64,000 bases of DNA, taken from Utricularia gibba (lineage: Eukaryota; Streptophyta; Magnoliopsida; Lamiales; Lentibulariaceae). The stretch spans positions 3,038,001 to 3,102,000 of the forward strand of contig CM007991.1 of the NCBI GenBank assembly GCA_002189035.1. Direction: 5' to 3'. The translations under genes and the position numbers were made by a program. The notes under the pieces were generated by a model. It worked only from the letters and a program-made list of their open reading frames with translations, did not search any database and had not been told where the DNA came from. Positions 13,857 to 27,000 of the stretch are shown here, piece after piece (position 1 is the first letter of the stretch; each line of letters begins with the position of its first letter).

Positions 13857-16406
13857 TCAGGCAACCGAAGGTTTCCTCCGGGCTGGGGAAAATGGGTAAG
13901 GGGAACATGATGATGGAGGCCGCTTCACGAACGGATGATTCAACAACTGAGAAGCAGTCGGGCGTCGACTGGGGTCGACTTGAAGGCACTGGAGAATGAA
14001 ATCCCGGGAATCACTCGAAAGAGAATCGGGGATCAGTGGCAGTTCTCCTCGCCCGATTCGGAACATTGCAGCCATCTGTGTCATATGAGGGAAGAAGAAT
14101 ACATGAAGAGGTAGCTATTCCAAGATAAAAGCTGCCCGTGTGATCGTGATAGCATGATGTTTAGGAGAAGGGGTTGCTTCCACTTACACACTCCATATTG
14201 CCGTATGGAAAGCGGCCGGTTAGCATTTCCAATACTGTGCATCCGAGACCCCAAATATCAGCTGCCAGGCCGTAGCCTTCGCACTTAACGACCTGCAGGA
14301 GTAAACAGCTTCGTCGTATCAAGTAACCAGATCAAAAGATGTGAGCTTGAGGGTAGAAGACAAGAGACACCACCTCAGGTGCCATCCAGTATGCAGTGCC
14401 CTTGCAAGACTTTACATCATTTGTCCTTGTTAGCTGCGGAACAGTCAACCCAAAAGAAAAATGTAAGCTTCACAAAGAAATCGTACAACGCTATACACAA
14501 AAAAATAAAGGAACTGAGAAACGGACCTTGGCAAGGCCAAAATCTGCAAGTTTTACTGAACCATCAGCGTGCACCAGTATATTTGCACACTTGATGTCCC
14601 TGCAAGTGAGGGATCACAGACTCCGTTAAATACAGCAAGTAAGCAAATTCTCAAGCTTTCTGGAGCACCAAGTAGGAGTGGACTCATTGGCATAGAAAAG
14701 AAAGAAACTAAGTGGGATGTATAATCACCTGTGCACGACATTTCTACAATGCAGATATTTCAGGCCATGCAGAATTTGACGCGTGTAGGTGCAAACTTGT
14801 GAATCTCGAAGAGTGTATCTTCGATAAAGGCTCAAAAGGGAGCCTTTAGTAACCAGCTCAAGAAAAATATAGAGATTTGATTCATCCTACAGAATAGGAA
14901 ACACAACACATTCAAAATTTGCAATGCTGACCACAGGAGGAAACAAACAGACATCGACTATGTGATTCATGGCGGTGGATGGTCATAGAAAAGGGGTTCC
15001 ATAAAACCATCTGAAATATATGAAACTAGTACCTTCTTTGTGCCATAATACTGGACAATGTTCTCGTGCTCAAAACGACTTAGAAGAGCAATTTCCTTGA
15101 CAGTTCACAAAGGAAAATAAACAGATAAGAAGAGGCAGATAGGGAAGGTGTGATTCCCAAAGGAATCATCTGAACAACTAGTTGAAAATGAAGTAAAAGA
15201 AATTTACCTGCTCAATTTGAAGAATTCGTTGCTTCCCTTCTTCACCATGGTCAAGAAGAGAAACTTCCTTCACGGCAAAAAAGAAACCATCACTGCATCA
15301 AGGCAAATGCAAATGTTCATTACATCAACCATGAAGCATGACTACATGCGTAATAGGTACAAAAGTAGCTGCCATCCTCAGTGTTCAGACTTACTCAGCG
15401 ATTCCTTCATAAACAGATCCAAATGATCCACGACCAAGCAGCTCACCCTTCTGCCACTCCGAAATAACTCGATTAGATCTTCCATCAGGTGAGAAATTCG
15501 GTGTTTGCTCGGTTGTTGTACTCGAAGAATCATCGTCAATGGAATTTGATGTAAAATATCCATGGCGCAAACCACTATCTTCGTTACCAAGGATCCTTTC
15601 CAGGCTACCCTCCTGTTCTCTGTCATCGATTTCTGTCACAACAGAATCCTCGTGGCCTTCTTCATTCACGCACATATAAAATCCCTTCTTGGATCTCAAA
15701 ACACTCGGGTACACTTTGCCAAGTGCTTGTAATGGAACTGGAGGTTCTAGAATTGGGGGTCGCACGCCATTAATGCCATTTCCTCGAAATTCATTGGATC
15801 TTTCAACAAGAAGACTCAAATTCTCTTCTTTTACACGAAATCTGCTATTATCAACATCTGTATATCTATCTGCATCTTCAAGATGAATATCCACATCATT
15901 ATTCCTATGGATATCAGAATTCTCATACCCCTCGTTAACATCAGAGGTGACGGACAGCTCGACAACTTCATCATCAAAAATATCATCTACTTCTCTACCC
16001 AGAGACTCTAGGGCACGAAGGAGCTTATCAGAAGAAGAAGATCGAACTTTCATATCTTCATACTCATCAGAGGCTATACACAAATCCTCTACCCAGAAAA
16101 ACCAAGTAATCTGCACAAATTCTCAACTTCACCATCCACACCATCTACACGAAAGCTTGCCTTTCCCCCACTCAACTCAAACCGGCTCAGCATATAATCT
16201 TCCGAGCAGAAGCTCGATCTCGACGAAGAAGCTGACGTGGGAACGGAGCACTCGTAATCGATGTTCTTCTTGGCGTTTCGCCGCTCGAGCCTTGGCTTCC
16301 TTTTTGAAGTTCGACTACTGGATTTAAAATCGGCGGATGAACCAGGATCCTCCTCATGCCCGCGGTGGTTTCCGCTATGTTGGAAGATTTTTGGTAGCCG
16401 ATTCAT
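13857..16406 (-). CDS. MEKK1: MEKK1-like MAP kinase kinase kinase (apparent 1-bp frame break)
   Basis: Eight exons (16406-15395, 15292-15208, 15095-15033, 14886-14729, 14599-14527, 14433-14374, 14292-14188, 14075-13857). The C-terminal kinase has [53 protein letters not shown], and the tail [10 protein letters not shown]. The N-terminal region has [20 protein letters not shown] and PPILEPPVP, the order seen in Arabidopsis MEKK1, which activates MKK1/2-MPK4 and feeds MPK3/6. Between LLGFSG and VEDLCIAS the frame shifts by one base at CCC 16092-16094. With one base restored the exons sum to 591 codons plus stop. Read literally, translation from the first ATG stops after about 105 residues; an in-frame ATG downstream ([10 protein letters not shown]) would leave the kinase intact. 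Homopolymer error is favoured over a pseudogene. Confidence 0.88.
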
Positions 16407-16723
16407 TGTTACGGAGAGCAGCGAGATTCTTAGCCACCCCTATCTCCACTCTGCTTCAAAGCTTGGCTTCTCAAAACGAGTTTTTTCAGCTGGGTTTGCT
16501 TCCTACCTGCAAAACCCCGTCCTCGAATGACTGACTTCCCATCTGGGTCAACTCATCATCACACCCCATTAAAAAGACTAATCAAACATGAGTCATAAAA
16601 CATAACCATTGAATAAAGACGATTAAAAGAGTGCCTTTTTTCGTCGTTTGCGTTAAAAAGGTGGCTTTTTAGATTCGTTTCATATTTCACGGTGCGAAAG
16701 CAACAGCCGATCGGAGGAGGAGA
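16407..16723. promoter_or_regulatory. Compact divergent promoter region
   Basis: About 317 bp separate the MEKK1-like start (-) from the adenylate kinase start (+), so both promoters and 5' UTRs share it. No clear core element was identified. Confidence 0.5.
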
Positions 16724-18470
16724 ATGGCTTTTTCTGGCTGCAGTTTTACAGCAGCCTCCTTCAACCAAAACCGGCCCGGAAGCTGCTTTCCTCCACATGA
16801 TTCCCTCACGGAATCAATATGCTTGTCCAGGCAGTCGAGTTTATCATCTCTGTCTTTTCGTGCTAATCGAAATTACTCGAGAACGCAGTTCAAGAAATCG
16901 TCACCTAATCATCTGGTAAAATGCGTTTAATTTCTTTGATTTTCCGAAAGAAAAATTCATTCCAAAGAGGCCTATGCTTTTGTCAATCGGCAGGTGGTTA
17001 TCTCCGCAAAAAAGCCTGAGCCTTTGAAAGTAATGATAGCAGGAGCCCCTGCTTCTGGTAAAGGAACTCAATGCGAGCTTATTACCAAGAAGGTAAACCT
17101 TTCCCCTGGTTGCCCACTTCATTTCAGTAGTCTTTGTTTTCCTGCTTCAACAGTTTTATTTTTGGTCGAAGGGATTTCCCTTGCAAACACCAATGTTTCA
17201 GATTCTTCATCCTTTATTTTTTTTCAAATACCTCGAAAAATCTTCCTTGCAGTATGATCTGGTTCACGTAGCCACAGGAGATCTTCTCAGAGCAGAAGTT
17301 GCCGCTGGAACAGGAAATGGGAAGTTAGCAAAAGAGTATATGGAAAAGGGGCAGCTTGTGCCGAATGAGATAGTTGTCATGGTACCTTAAATATCTTTAA
17401 TGACTGCCTCCCCTCTAGATGCTAGAATCATTTGGGCCAGCAACCATGAAATATGTGGAAGGATCCCATTTTAAAGCTGGGATTACATTTATTATCCCAT
17501 GAATAGGTCAAGACATATACTTGTAAATCTGATGAAATTAGTACTGCCTCGAGTTTTACCTCAAAGCCATCTCATTTATTCACATTTACCTCACGTCCCT
17601 CTTTTAGATGGTCAAGGATCGCTTGTCTCAGCTGGATGCTCGAGAAAAAGGCTGGCTTCTGGATGGATTTCCAAGGAGTGAATCCCAAGCTATTGCTCTC
17701 AAGAATTTTGGTTTTAATCCAGATATCTTCATTCTTCTCGATGTGAGTCTTTCTGTTGCTCTTGATGCACTATCTCCGATAATCTTCGACTGTTTCCTTG
17801 CACTACCCTGCCTTCTCTTGGACATAAGAACCTTCTTTTTTTTTTCACTTTTTAAAGTACTCTTCATGCTGAAATAATATTCTCAGACAAGTTTAAGTTC
17901 TTTGAAGTGTCTGAGTCTTGCTAGAGTAGTCATGCATAAAATTTAGTTTGTGTACAGGTTCCTGAGGAGATTCTTGTTGAGAGAGTTGTTGGCCGGAGAC
18001 TAGATCCTCTTACAGGGAAAATATACCATCTTACATACTCCCCTCCTGAAACCGAGGAAATTGCTGCAAGACTTACTCAGCGGTTTGATGACACTGAAGA
18101 TAAGGCATGCATGCCGCCCTTTCAAGCATGAACCATTGCAGAGGCCAAGTTTATTTAATGATGACAATGATTCATGAGTTCTTTGCTTTCAGGTTAAACT
18201 TCGCCTGCAAACTCATAACAACAACGTGAAGGCCGTGGTGTCGTTGTACGAAGATATAATGGTTGAAGTATGTCAAAGTCACCAGCTCCAGCTCCTTACC
18301 ATCTGATTTTATGAGTATAACTGCAGTTTACATGACTTCTATGATCTGTATATCTCCTGCAGGTGGATGGAACCCTCCCCAAACTGGAGGTTTTTTCGAA
18401 GATCGATGCAGTTCTATCGGCTTTACACGAAGAAAAGTCGCTTGCTTTACAATCGCAGCAGGCTGAATAA
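16724..18470 (+). CDS. AMK2: Plastid adenylate kinase, AMK2-like
   Basis: Seven exons (16724-16915, 16994-17092, 17253-17381, 17608-17742, 17958-18104, 18193-18267, 18363-18470) encode 294 residues. Adenylate kinase interconverts ATP plus AMP with two ADP. Seen: P-loop GAPASGKGTQ, ATGDLLRAEVAAGTG, the LVPNEIVVMMVKDRL block, DGFPRSESQA, LID segment GRRLDPLTGKIYHL and RLTQRFDDTEDKVKLRL. The N-terminal 60 residues are rich in S, R and N and poor in acidic residues, as in a chloroplast transit peptide, and the whole resembles Arabidopsis AMK2. The intron after exon 5 starts with GC instead of GT (AAG/gcatgc); no GT donor nearby keeps DKVKL in frame. The first ATG after the transcript start was used. 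Confidence 0.92.
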
Positions 18471-18925
18471 TGCACCCAACTGTGGATCTGGACAAGGGAA
18501 CAATGCTACATGTACTGCAATTCAAAGTTGGGAATGCATTGTCACTGTAAAGATTGATGTTGGATAGCAGTTGTAATGCGTTTAAGTACCAGAGTTCTGC
18601 TGTGGACGTTCTTGCAGTCTCTGCTGTTGTAAGAAGAGGGCCAAGTTTGAATGGGCCGACATATGGGCACTTGACAATTCATTGACAGGCCCAGGATTGG
18701 ATTTGCGGCCCAATAACAAGAGTTCAATTCACCCGAAGAATCACAACGCATAGCGCGAGTCACATTCCGCCACGTGTTCTTTGAGCCAGATGTTCGGCGT
18801 CCATTGGCCAGGTGCCTCGTTCTATTCTGTTCCGACTTGCAACAAATTCTTCGTCATCATTTCTAAACACACGGAAAAAAGGTTGAAAAGCCTTCATCGG
18901 CAACGGGATCGTTGCGCGCCAGAAA
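18471..18925. promoter_or_regulatory. HSP70-17-like promoter with three site II motifs and a G-box core
   Basis: Contains the adenylate kinase 3' UTR and the promoter of the next gene. ATGGGCC at 18651, GGCCCA at 18688 and GGCCCAAT at 18707 are site II type elements, and CCACGTGT at about 18770 has a CACGTG core. CCACG-containing boxes can mediate ER-stress induction by bZIP28/bZIP60, which would suit an ER chaperone, but the complete CCAAT-N9-CCACG element was not found. Confidence 0.4.
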
Positions 18926-21900
18926 ATGGAGAGTACTGCCGCGCTACGGTGCACATTGCTCTTCCTCTCCTTCTTTCTGTTGAATTCTATACAGTGCCAG
19001 TCGGTGGCGGTGGCGGTCATAGATCTTGGCTCCGAATGGATGAAAGTCGCCGTGGTCAACCCTAAACCTGGACAGGCGCCGATATCGATCGCGATCAATG
19101 AGATGTCGAAGCGCAAGACCCCGACGCTTATCAGTTTTCATTCTGGTATTCGATTGATCGGCGAGGAGTCACTGAACCTGCTCGCACGTTACCCCACTAA
19201 GGTTTACTCGCAACTTCCGGCCCTACTTTCGAAACCTTACGGTTACACACGCGATTTTTTCCAAAAGTTCTACTTAAGTTACGAGATCGCACCCGATGAA
19301 ACGCGGGATGTGGCAGTGTTCCAGGATATAAGCCTGGAAATTCGCAATCTCACGGCGGAGGAGATGGTGGGGATGATACTCAAGTATGCCGTTGGTCTGG
19401 CGGAGACTCATTCAAAAACAAATATTAGAGATGTGGTCATTACCGTGCCTCCATTCACTGGGGTGGCGGAGAGACGGGCAATGCTGACTGCAGCGAATTT
19501 GGCTGGATTGAATGTTTTATCTCTAGTTAATGAGCATAGCGGCGCTGCTTTGCAGTACAGCATTGACAAAGATTTCTCCAATGGATCTCGGAATGTAGTC
19601 TTTTACGACATGGGGGCGAGCAGTACTTATGCCGCATTGGTATATTTTTCTGCTTACAACGCCAAGGAAGGTGGGAAGAGTGTGTCCATTAACCAATTCC
19701 AGGTATTTCACTAACAAAGTGTATGATGGTACCTTGTTCTACTTCGGTTGCAATAAAGGATGGTTAATATACCTGGAAGTTGTTCTAGGTGAAGGATGTC
19801 AGGTGGGATGCAGAACTTGGAGGACAACACATGGAATTGAGGTTGGTTAACTATTTTGCCGAAGAGTTCAATAGGCAGCTTGGGAATGGGATCGATATCC
19901 GGGATTCTTCCAAGGCTATGGCAAAGCTGAAAAAGCAAGTTAAGCGCACAAAAGAAATCTTGAGTGCCAACATGGCAGCTCCGATTTCTGTAGAATCACT
20001 ATATGATGATCTTGACTTCAGGTTAGCAGATACACTTTTTTTCTTTCCCTTACTCATTGTGGTATCTTTAGGTTCAGGGCGTTAATCATTTATCATGGGT
20101 TGAATTGTTTTCATCTATCTTGGATGCATCCCATCTCTCCAGGAGCACTATCACCCGTGAAAAGTTCGAAGAGCTTTGTCAAGATATTTTTGAAAAGGCT
20201 CTTGTTCCTCTTAAAGAACTTCTCAAGAATTCTGGCTTGACTGTTGATGACTTGTATGCAGTTGAATTGATCGGTGGTGCCACTCGAGTCCCAAAGTTGC
20301 AGGTCTTTATTTTTCTCCTTTTGATTCTATTTGGAACATTTTTAATCATATTCAAATCATTGCTGTAGTCATATTAAATACTAGAATCACTGTGTTAAAT
20401 TTATACTTCTGTGAACTTCATTCAGATATTAATCTTCGTGTTCACTGAACTGCTAAAAATTTTCTCTCGTAAGTTGTTCTTTTAGTGATCTTCATTGTTG
20501 AGCTGCTTATTCACTGAACAATATACCTACGTTTTTAAAAATTTATACTTTTTGAACTTGATTTCCATAGAATTGGCTCCAGAAGAGTTAACCTTTTTTC
20601 GCATGCCATCCCCTTTTACAGGCTAAGATACAGGAATTCCTGGGTAGGAAGGAATTAGATAAACATCTGGATGCTGATGAAGCCACCGTCTTAGGCGCCT
20701 CAATACATGCTGCCAATTTGAGTGATGGAATCAGATTAAATCGTAAGCTAGGAATGATTGATGGCTCTTGCTATAGTTTTGTCTTTGAAGTGGATGGTGA
20801 TGGTCTTTCGAAGGATGAAAATACTCGGCAGCTGGTTGTGCCTAGAATGAAAAAGATTCCAAGCAAGGTAGATGACATCAGTGTCTTACAACGTGTTTAT
20901 GTTCTATCAATCTGATGAATGGGTGATTAAATTGTACTGCAGATGTTTCGATCAGTCACTCACAACAAGGACTTCGAAGTTTCACTGGCATATGAAGCAG
21001 AAATGCCCCTGGTTCCTCTAACGCCTTTGCGAAATATGAGATCATAGGTCTTAGTGATGCAAGTACAAAGTATGAATTTACGTGTACTACATTCCCTTCC
21101 TATCGTATATATTTGTCAAGCAGCATTGCTTAATTTTTTTAAGTTCCCAAATCCAGGTACTCATCACGGAATCTTTCATCGCCGATCAAGGCTAACTTAC
21201 ACTTCTCTCTCAGCAAAAGTGGTGTGTTTTCATTGGATAGAGCGGAGGCTGTCATTGAGATAACTGAATGGGTGGATGTTCCACGTAAGAATTTGACAGT
21301 AGACAACTCAACATCTGCTTCTCCAAATACCACAACTGGAGCTGGGAATGTTAATGAGAAAAATGACAGTCTAGAAGCAGGCAGTGAAATCAATAACACG
21401 ACAGGCCTTGGAGATCATGATACTACCACCACGACGCTTGATACTGAAAAGAAGCTGAAAAAACGGACTTTTAAGGTCCCCCTCAAGGTATTGGGGATTA
21501 ATTTGAAGATTGAACTTTAGGATTTTTAAATTCTGATAATATTTCGACTTCATTTCATAATGCCTTTTTAGGTCACTGAGAAGACAGCAGGGCCTGGAAT
21601 GCCCCTATCAAAAGAATCTCTTGCTGAGGGTATACTTAAAATATCTTTATTAGACAAAAAGGATGCAGAAAGGAGGAGAACAGCTGAGTTGAAAAATAAT
21701 TTGGAGGGGTACATATATTCTACGAAAGACAAAGTAAGATGGAGGATGATAACCCCCACCCACCCCCAGCAATCCTTTCTATGTATTCATAATTTTGTTT
21801 CTTCATCCTTTCAGCTTGAGTCTGGTGAGCTCAGTAAAGTATCGGTGGAAAAGGAACGCCAGTCTTTTATTGAAAAACTTAATGAGGTTTTTTTTTTTTT

Positions 21901-23414
21901 TTCATATGTAGCCAACTTCTCCAGTTTCTTACCCTGAATTTTTTAGCTTAATTTTTCTTCAAGTATCCAATCTTGAGTGTTGGTGTAATGTCATGGTTCA
22001 GGCGGAGGATTGGTTGTATACTGATGGTGAAGATGCTTCTGCAACCAAATTTGAGGAGAAACTGGATATGCTTAAGGCTGTTGGTGATCCTATATTCTTC
22101 AGGTTTGGCGAAATACTCTTATAAATTTAGGTTGATTAGAAAATGATTTACGGGAACTGTAGGTTTACATGCACTTATTTTATATAGATACAATGAGCTC
22201 ACTGCACGGCCAGCTGCATCCAAGCAGGCACAGAATTACTTATCATCGTTGCAACAGGTAAAATGTTCTCATTTCATGTGGATTATTCTTTTTTTTTTCA
22301 ACAATCTTTAGAGAGAGTACTTTTGTTTCCTTCATCAAACTATTGTGGATGCACATTGTTCTGAATATTTAGAGCTTGTAGATGAACAACATGCATATCT
22401 ACATTTAACCTCTTATTTTTTTCATCAAAATATTAGATTGTGCAAGGGTGGGAGAAAGATAAATCTTGGCTACCCAAAGAGAGGATCAATGAGGTAATAT
22501 AACTTAGTTCACCATATATGAGAATGAAGAGTTTTCATATCAGCTTAAAACATATTTTCGTATTAGGTCATTCAAGAAGCTGATAGCTTTAAAATATGGC
22601 TTGCTGAAAAGGAGGCTGAGCAAAAGAAGTAAGGTTTTTTGCATCCTGGTTTTGTTATTTGGATGATTTCCACAAGTTGGTATATGTTAGTGATGATCAA
22701 GGGATGTGGTTTCTAGACTGTAAATTATGTCAGAAGGTAAAAAGCTGGGACATTTTTAGTATGCTGAATCTAGAAAACCGTAGTTGGCAAAGGAAAAAGA
22801 AAAAAGACCGAATGAGTAGCATTCTGTGCCACAAATTCTTTCCTCGTCAAAAATAATGCAACCTGTGACCATTTATATTCACCTTTTTTTTTTTAACTCT
22901 AACAGGATTCCTAGTGAATTGAAACCAGCATTCACCTCGGATGAAGTTTATGAGAAGATTTTAAATATTCAGGACACGGTACTTGCACTTCTTTTTTACA
23001 AAATGTTATTGCACCTTTTTACTCGATGGCATATGTTGTCAAGTTGTAGTTCATCAGAGTCTTTCTTCACTCCTGAAACGAATCTTCTTCTCTGGTTTTG
23101 CTGCCCAAACCATTCAGTGATAACAATGTCTTTTACTGTTGTTTTTATCTACTTTTGTTTCATTTGTGTAGGTTGCGAGGGTTAACAAAATCCCAAAGCC
23201 TAAGCCAAAGGTTGAGAAACCCAAGGTTGGAACTGAGGGTGTAAGCGATAAAGAAAACACCACAGAGTCGGAAGGTGAGCCAAAGGCGGAGAAACCCAAG
23301 GTAGAAACTAAAGATGTAAGCGATAAAGAAGACGCCACTGAGTCTGCCTCTGGAGAATCGCCTTCATCTAAAGATGATACCGATCCCCAACCGGAGTTAC
23401 ACGATGAGCTGTGA
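18926..23414 (+). CDS. HSP70-17: ER-lumenal HSP70-17 / HYOU1-type chaperone (apparent 1-bp frame break)
   Basis: Fourteen exons (18926-19702, 19789-20021, 20143-20302, 20622-20867, 20943-21069, 21157-21487, 21572-21733, 21815-21886, 22002-22102, 22188-22257, 22437-22493, 22567-22628, 22906-22978, 23172-23414), about 904 residues. A signal peptide (residues 1 to about 25) precedes the ATPase domain with AVIDLGSEWMKVAVV, VVITVPPF and VELIGGATRVPKLQ. The C-terminus is HDEL, the ER retention signal. This matches HYOU1/Grp170-type HSP70s, large ER chaperones and nucleotide-exchange factors for BiP (Arabidopsis HSP70-17). In exon 5 the frame breaks at CCCC 21006-21009: MFRSVTHNKDFEVSLAYEAE is in one frame and NAFAKYEIIGLSDASTKY in the next. 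One extra C restores it and makes the exon sum divisible by three. Confidence 0.93.
23202..23345 (+). repeat. Imperfect 75-bp tandem repeat in the HSP70-17-like tail
   Basis: Two copies, starting at 23202 and 23277, encode KPKVEKPKVGTEGVSDKE... and EPKAEKPKVETKDVSDKE.... The repeat keeps frame (25 codons) and lies in the charged tail before HDEL, a region that varies in length in this family. Confidence 0.8.
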
Positions 23415-24028
23415 TGTCACTTGAGGCATGTTACAATACAGCTAATTTCTGCTCCAGCCAAGAAATGAGCGGGAGATTTAGGCAGCAGGGAGGCGGTATT
23501 ATACTTCAAAATCTGTCGTATGCGTTATTTTTGGAGATCACTTAGACTGGACAGAAATGAGCAAAGATTTATGAGGCTTTTCATTCGGATAGTCACATTT
23601 CTGTTGTCCCTCCAGCTTGCATGCCTTCGACTGACTCTTAACTCAAAGGAGTATATGTAAGTACACCAGACGTGCGGCTGTGGCAAGATTCGTTTTTGGT
23701 TAAATCTATTAGTTCATTTGGTCATTCATTACATTCTTCTTATGGAGTTAATTCATGAACTTCGAACGCCAGGGAAAAGGGTGTGCATCGTATAGCACTT
23801 GCAGAGATTTCTGGTTGAAAATGTGTGGCAATGTTTACCATTATAAATCACAGGTTGCCCCTGAAAGAGACTACACCACAGCTGTAACTGTACATTATGT
23901 TTGCACACTCAAGCATCAGGATGCATACAACTGAAGCTCCCCACATGAAGGAAAAAAAGCACAAGTGAAGAGCCATCAACCAGAGAGGCATGAAAGAAGC
24001 AGCACTTTCTGGTGCTTCCAAATTACAG
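23415..24028. other. Convergent 3' UTR region
   Basis: Between the HSP70-17-like stop (+) and the PAT1-like stop (-). Presumably both 3' UTRs; no other feature seen. Confidence 0.55.
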
Positions 24029-27000
24029 CTACCCACATTTTTCTCCTTCAGGCAAATCAATAGCAGTAGCAGGCAGAGAGCGGTGAACAAAAAATAGCAA
24101 CAGTTTCTTTTGCTTCTCATCAGCGTGAGGGATACTATCTTGGAGAAGCTCCACCGGCATCTCCCTGCTGATGGATCTTGCAGCAGCCTCTGAAGCAACT
24201 ATTTGTGGGTCTCGAGTAATCGATGATTGCATAATGCTATCATATTTTCTCACACAGTACTTTGTCAGAAAGTTGAAGAAGGCATCAAAGGAAGCCCGCC
24301 AAAGGACAGGATTTGGCTGGCTGTGGGTTCTGGCAGACAGAGGATTCTCTGTTACCTGCGCAGCTCTTACTAATACAGACTTCAGAACAACTGAGGCACC
24401 ATCTCCAGCAGGGCTACCTAGAGGGCGAAGAGGTGGTTGCTCAGTTGAACAAACCACTGCAGCCAGACAAGCACTTACCGCATTAAGATCCATTCCAGCA
24501 ACACATGCAGAAACTGCTCTGGAAAGCCCATGAATAGTATTAGCATCTTCAGGTTCTGATGGAAGGCTCCCGAACAGGAACCTTAAATGGCGAAATATAG
24601 CCATGCAAACAATCCGAGCAAGCTCACTACCAGGTAAAAGAAGATAAATAAACCTTGTAAGGAGTTTCCGTCCCTTGGAAATGGAAACTATTCTCAGAAA
24701 CACATTATCATACTCTGGAGAAAGCCCATTATTGTTACCAGTTTTGCCAAGGGGATCAGCCAGCTGAAGTGAAGCAGCTAATCCTTCTAAAAGAAGATGG
24801 CGTTTCCATCTAAGCTGGACTCCACCATCTGCAGGTTGTGTAAACTGTAAAAGACGATCAATGTCATCCACGTACAATAGCAGACAAAGACCATACTCTA
24901 TCAGGACCCTCACAGCAAACAATGGTTCCCGTTCCAAGGGCCTTTCAGTACTTTTCTGTTCAGAACTACTCTCCCCAAAAGAAACAGGAGTTTCAACTTC
25001 AAGAAGAGATTGAAGCTGACGTAGCAAAGAGTTGCCGATCCTCCCAAAACCATCAACCTGGAGATGTGCTTGAGATTCAGCACTCTTGCGGGAGCGTGAA
25101 GATTTTTCCTTTAAGTGGGAGGGACAGAATCGAAATTTTGACCTTGATTCAATGGACCTTTTTGCTAGACAAGCTTGGTGGTAGTAGTCATCTGCATAGG
25201 GATCATTTCCATGGGTTGCAGTCTGCTGAATCTTAAGAATGTTCTCTATCTCTTCCGAAGTCATGTACTTTGATCTGAATTCCGGAGAATCACTATCATT
25301 CCTGTGACAGCTAACATCAGAGAAATGATTGGTGAGCCTCAAGGAACTCTTGCCCTTCTGCGAAGACCTAGTTTTGGACTCTCTCCTAGTTGAAAATATA
25401 TCCTTGCAGCTGTGAGAATGTGAAGGCACAGTATTATATACTTGAGAAGACAAAGCAGGAAACTGGGATATAGACAACTGGGATGAATGGTGTAGTCTCT
25501 TCTGCTGTGTTGATACTACATGGGAAGGTAATAGCCAGTTTTGATGCTGACCACTTAGGATGGTGCCAGATGAAACTGAATTATCCCTATGAAGATGTGA
25601 AGGTTGGCCATTCCAGCGACTGTGCAGTTGACTGTTGCTGGAGAGTATAGGAGATGTAAGATAAGATGAGTTAATACTATTAGGAAGCATACGAGGCAAA
25701 CCATATGGATGCAGAAGTGGAGAATTATTCTGCTGAGTGAATGAAGAATGAGATCCACTGGAGTGAGGGAAAGTTTAAGTAGATGCGAACTGTTTAGAGA
25801 AATTTGATGAGATCCTGGTGGAGGGGAAGAAGGGTGAGATGTCGTTGGGCCTAATATAGGCTCACTAGAAAAGTCGTGCAGCTGTTGATGCTGCACTGGA
25901 TGCGATGAAGCTCTGCACAAAGGTTTTGATTCAGAAGGGTAAGGATCAGTGGAAAAGCATGGTAGCTCCTGATGTTCCAGATGAACAGGGTGCGAAGATG
26001 CTCTATACAATGGTTTAGACTCTGACAGAGATAACGAAGAGTAATGGAGCTGGGGCGACCATATCTTATTTTCTTCAGAGAGTTCAGAGTCAGAAAAATG
26101 ATGGTCAAACCAATCAGAAAAATCTGCTTCTCCCGTCCATTCGGTAGCAGAAGAACCTGAAGCAACTCTAGTACATCAGCAGTAGAAAGTAGTATCCCAA
26201 AAGCAGTTAACAGTCATACAGATAAATTATAAAAAAATTTTAAGCATGGATGACAAAAAACTCCAAGATGAACCAAAACAGTGTGCTCAAGTCTTACAAC
26301 TCACTTTCGCATGAGAAAGAACTAGATGCTCGCTGACCAATAATTCCAGGATGCCTAGGTTCAGAAACATGCTTTTTTATCTGCAAAATGCACAATATTT
26401 GAGGAAGATGGCGCGAGTGTAGGGACTATTTCACAAACTGATTAAGAATGAAATAAAAGCAAATTATGCTGCATCACCATAAGGAACCCCAGGAAGACAT
26501 GAAATGGTTTTTATGAAGATTTTCAGCAGATGAACGACCGATGCAGTTTTTGAGACAAATAATGGCAATAAAGTATACTAAAGCGAAGCACCTTAGCAAA
26601 AGTAGTTGTCATATCATCTACATCAGATAATGATCCCAATGCCATTCCCTGTAAGAACAAAATGAGTGTATATAAATGCTATAATTCCTCCTAAAAAAAT
26701 GAGTGATGGAATGTAACATTACTTTTATGAACACATAGAATATACAGATATTAACATGCACATATTCGTCAATTGACCTCGTATTTGTCAAGTAAATGAT
26801 ACTCGTTCAGTTCTTGATCCGCGCCACATTTTTCAGTACAGCCCGCTTTTTCATCTTCCAGGCTTCCAAATTTCTCATCATCAAGGATCTCCTTCCCAAA
26901 AAAGGCGTGATGTGACGCGTCAAACATCTCTCTATCTGAATACAGTATTAAAATGAACACAGCTTAACAGCTACAACAACTCCAAAAATGCAACACGCTT

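Noticed and set aside
15689-16327. Plus-strand serine-rich frames over the MEKK1-like exon 1
   Set aside because: Reverse complement of conserved MEKK1-like coding sequence.
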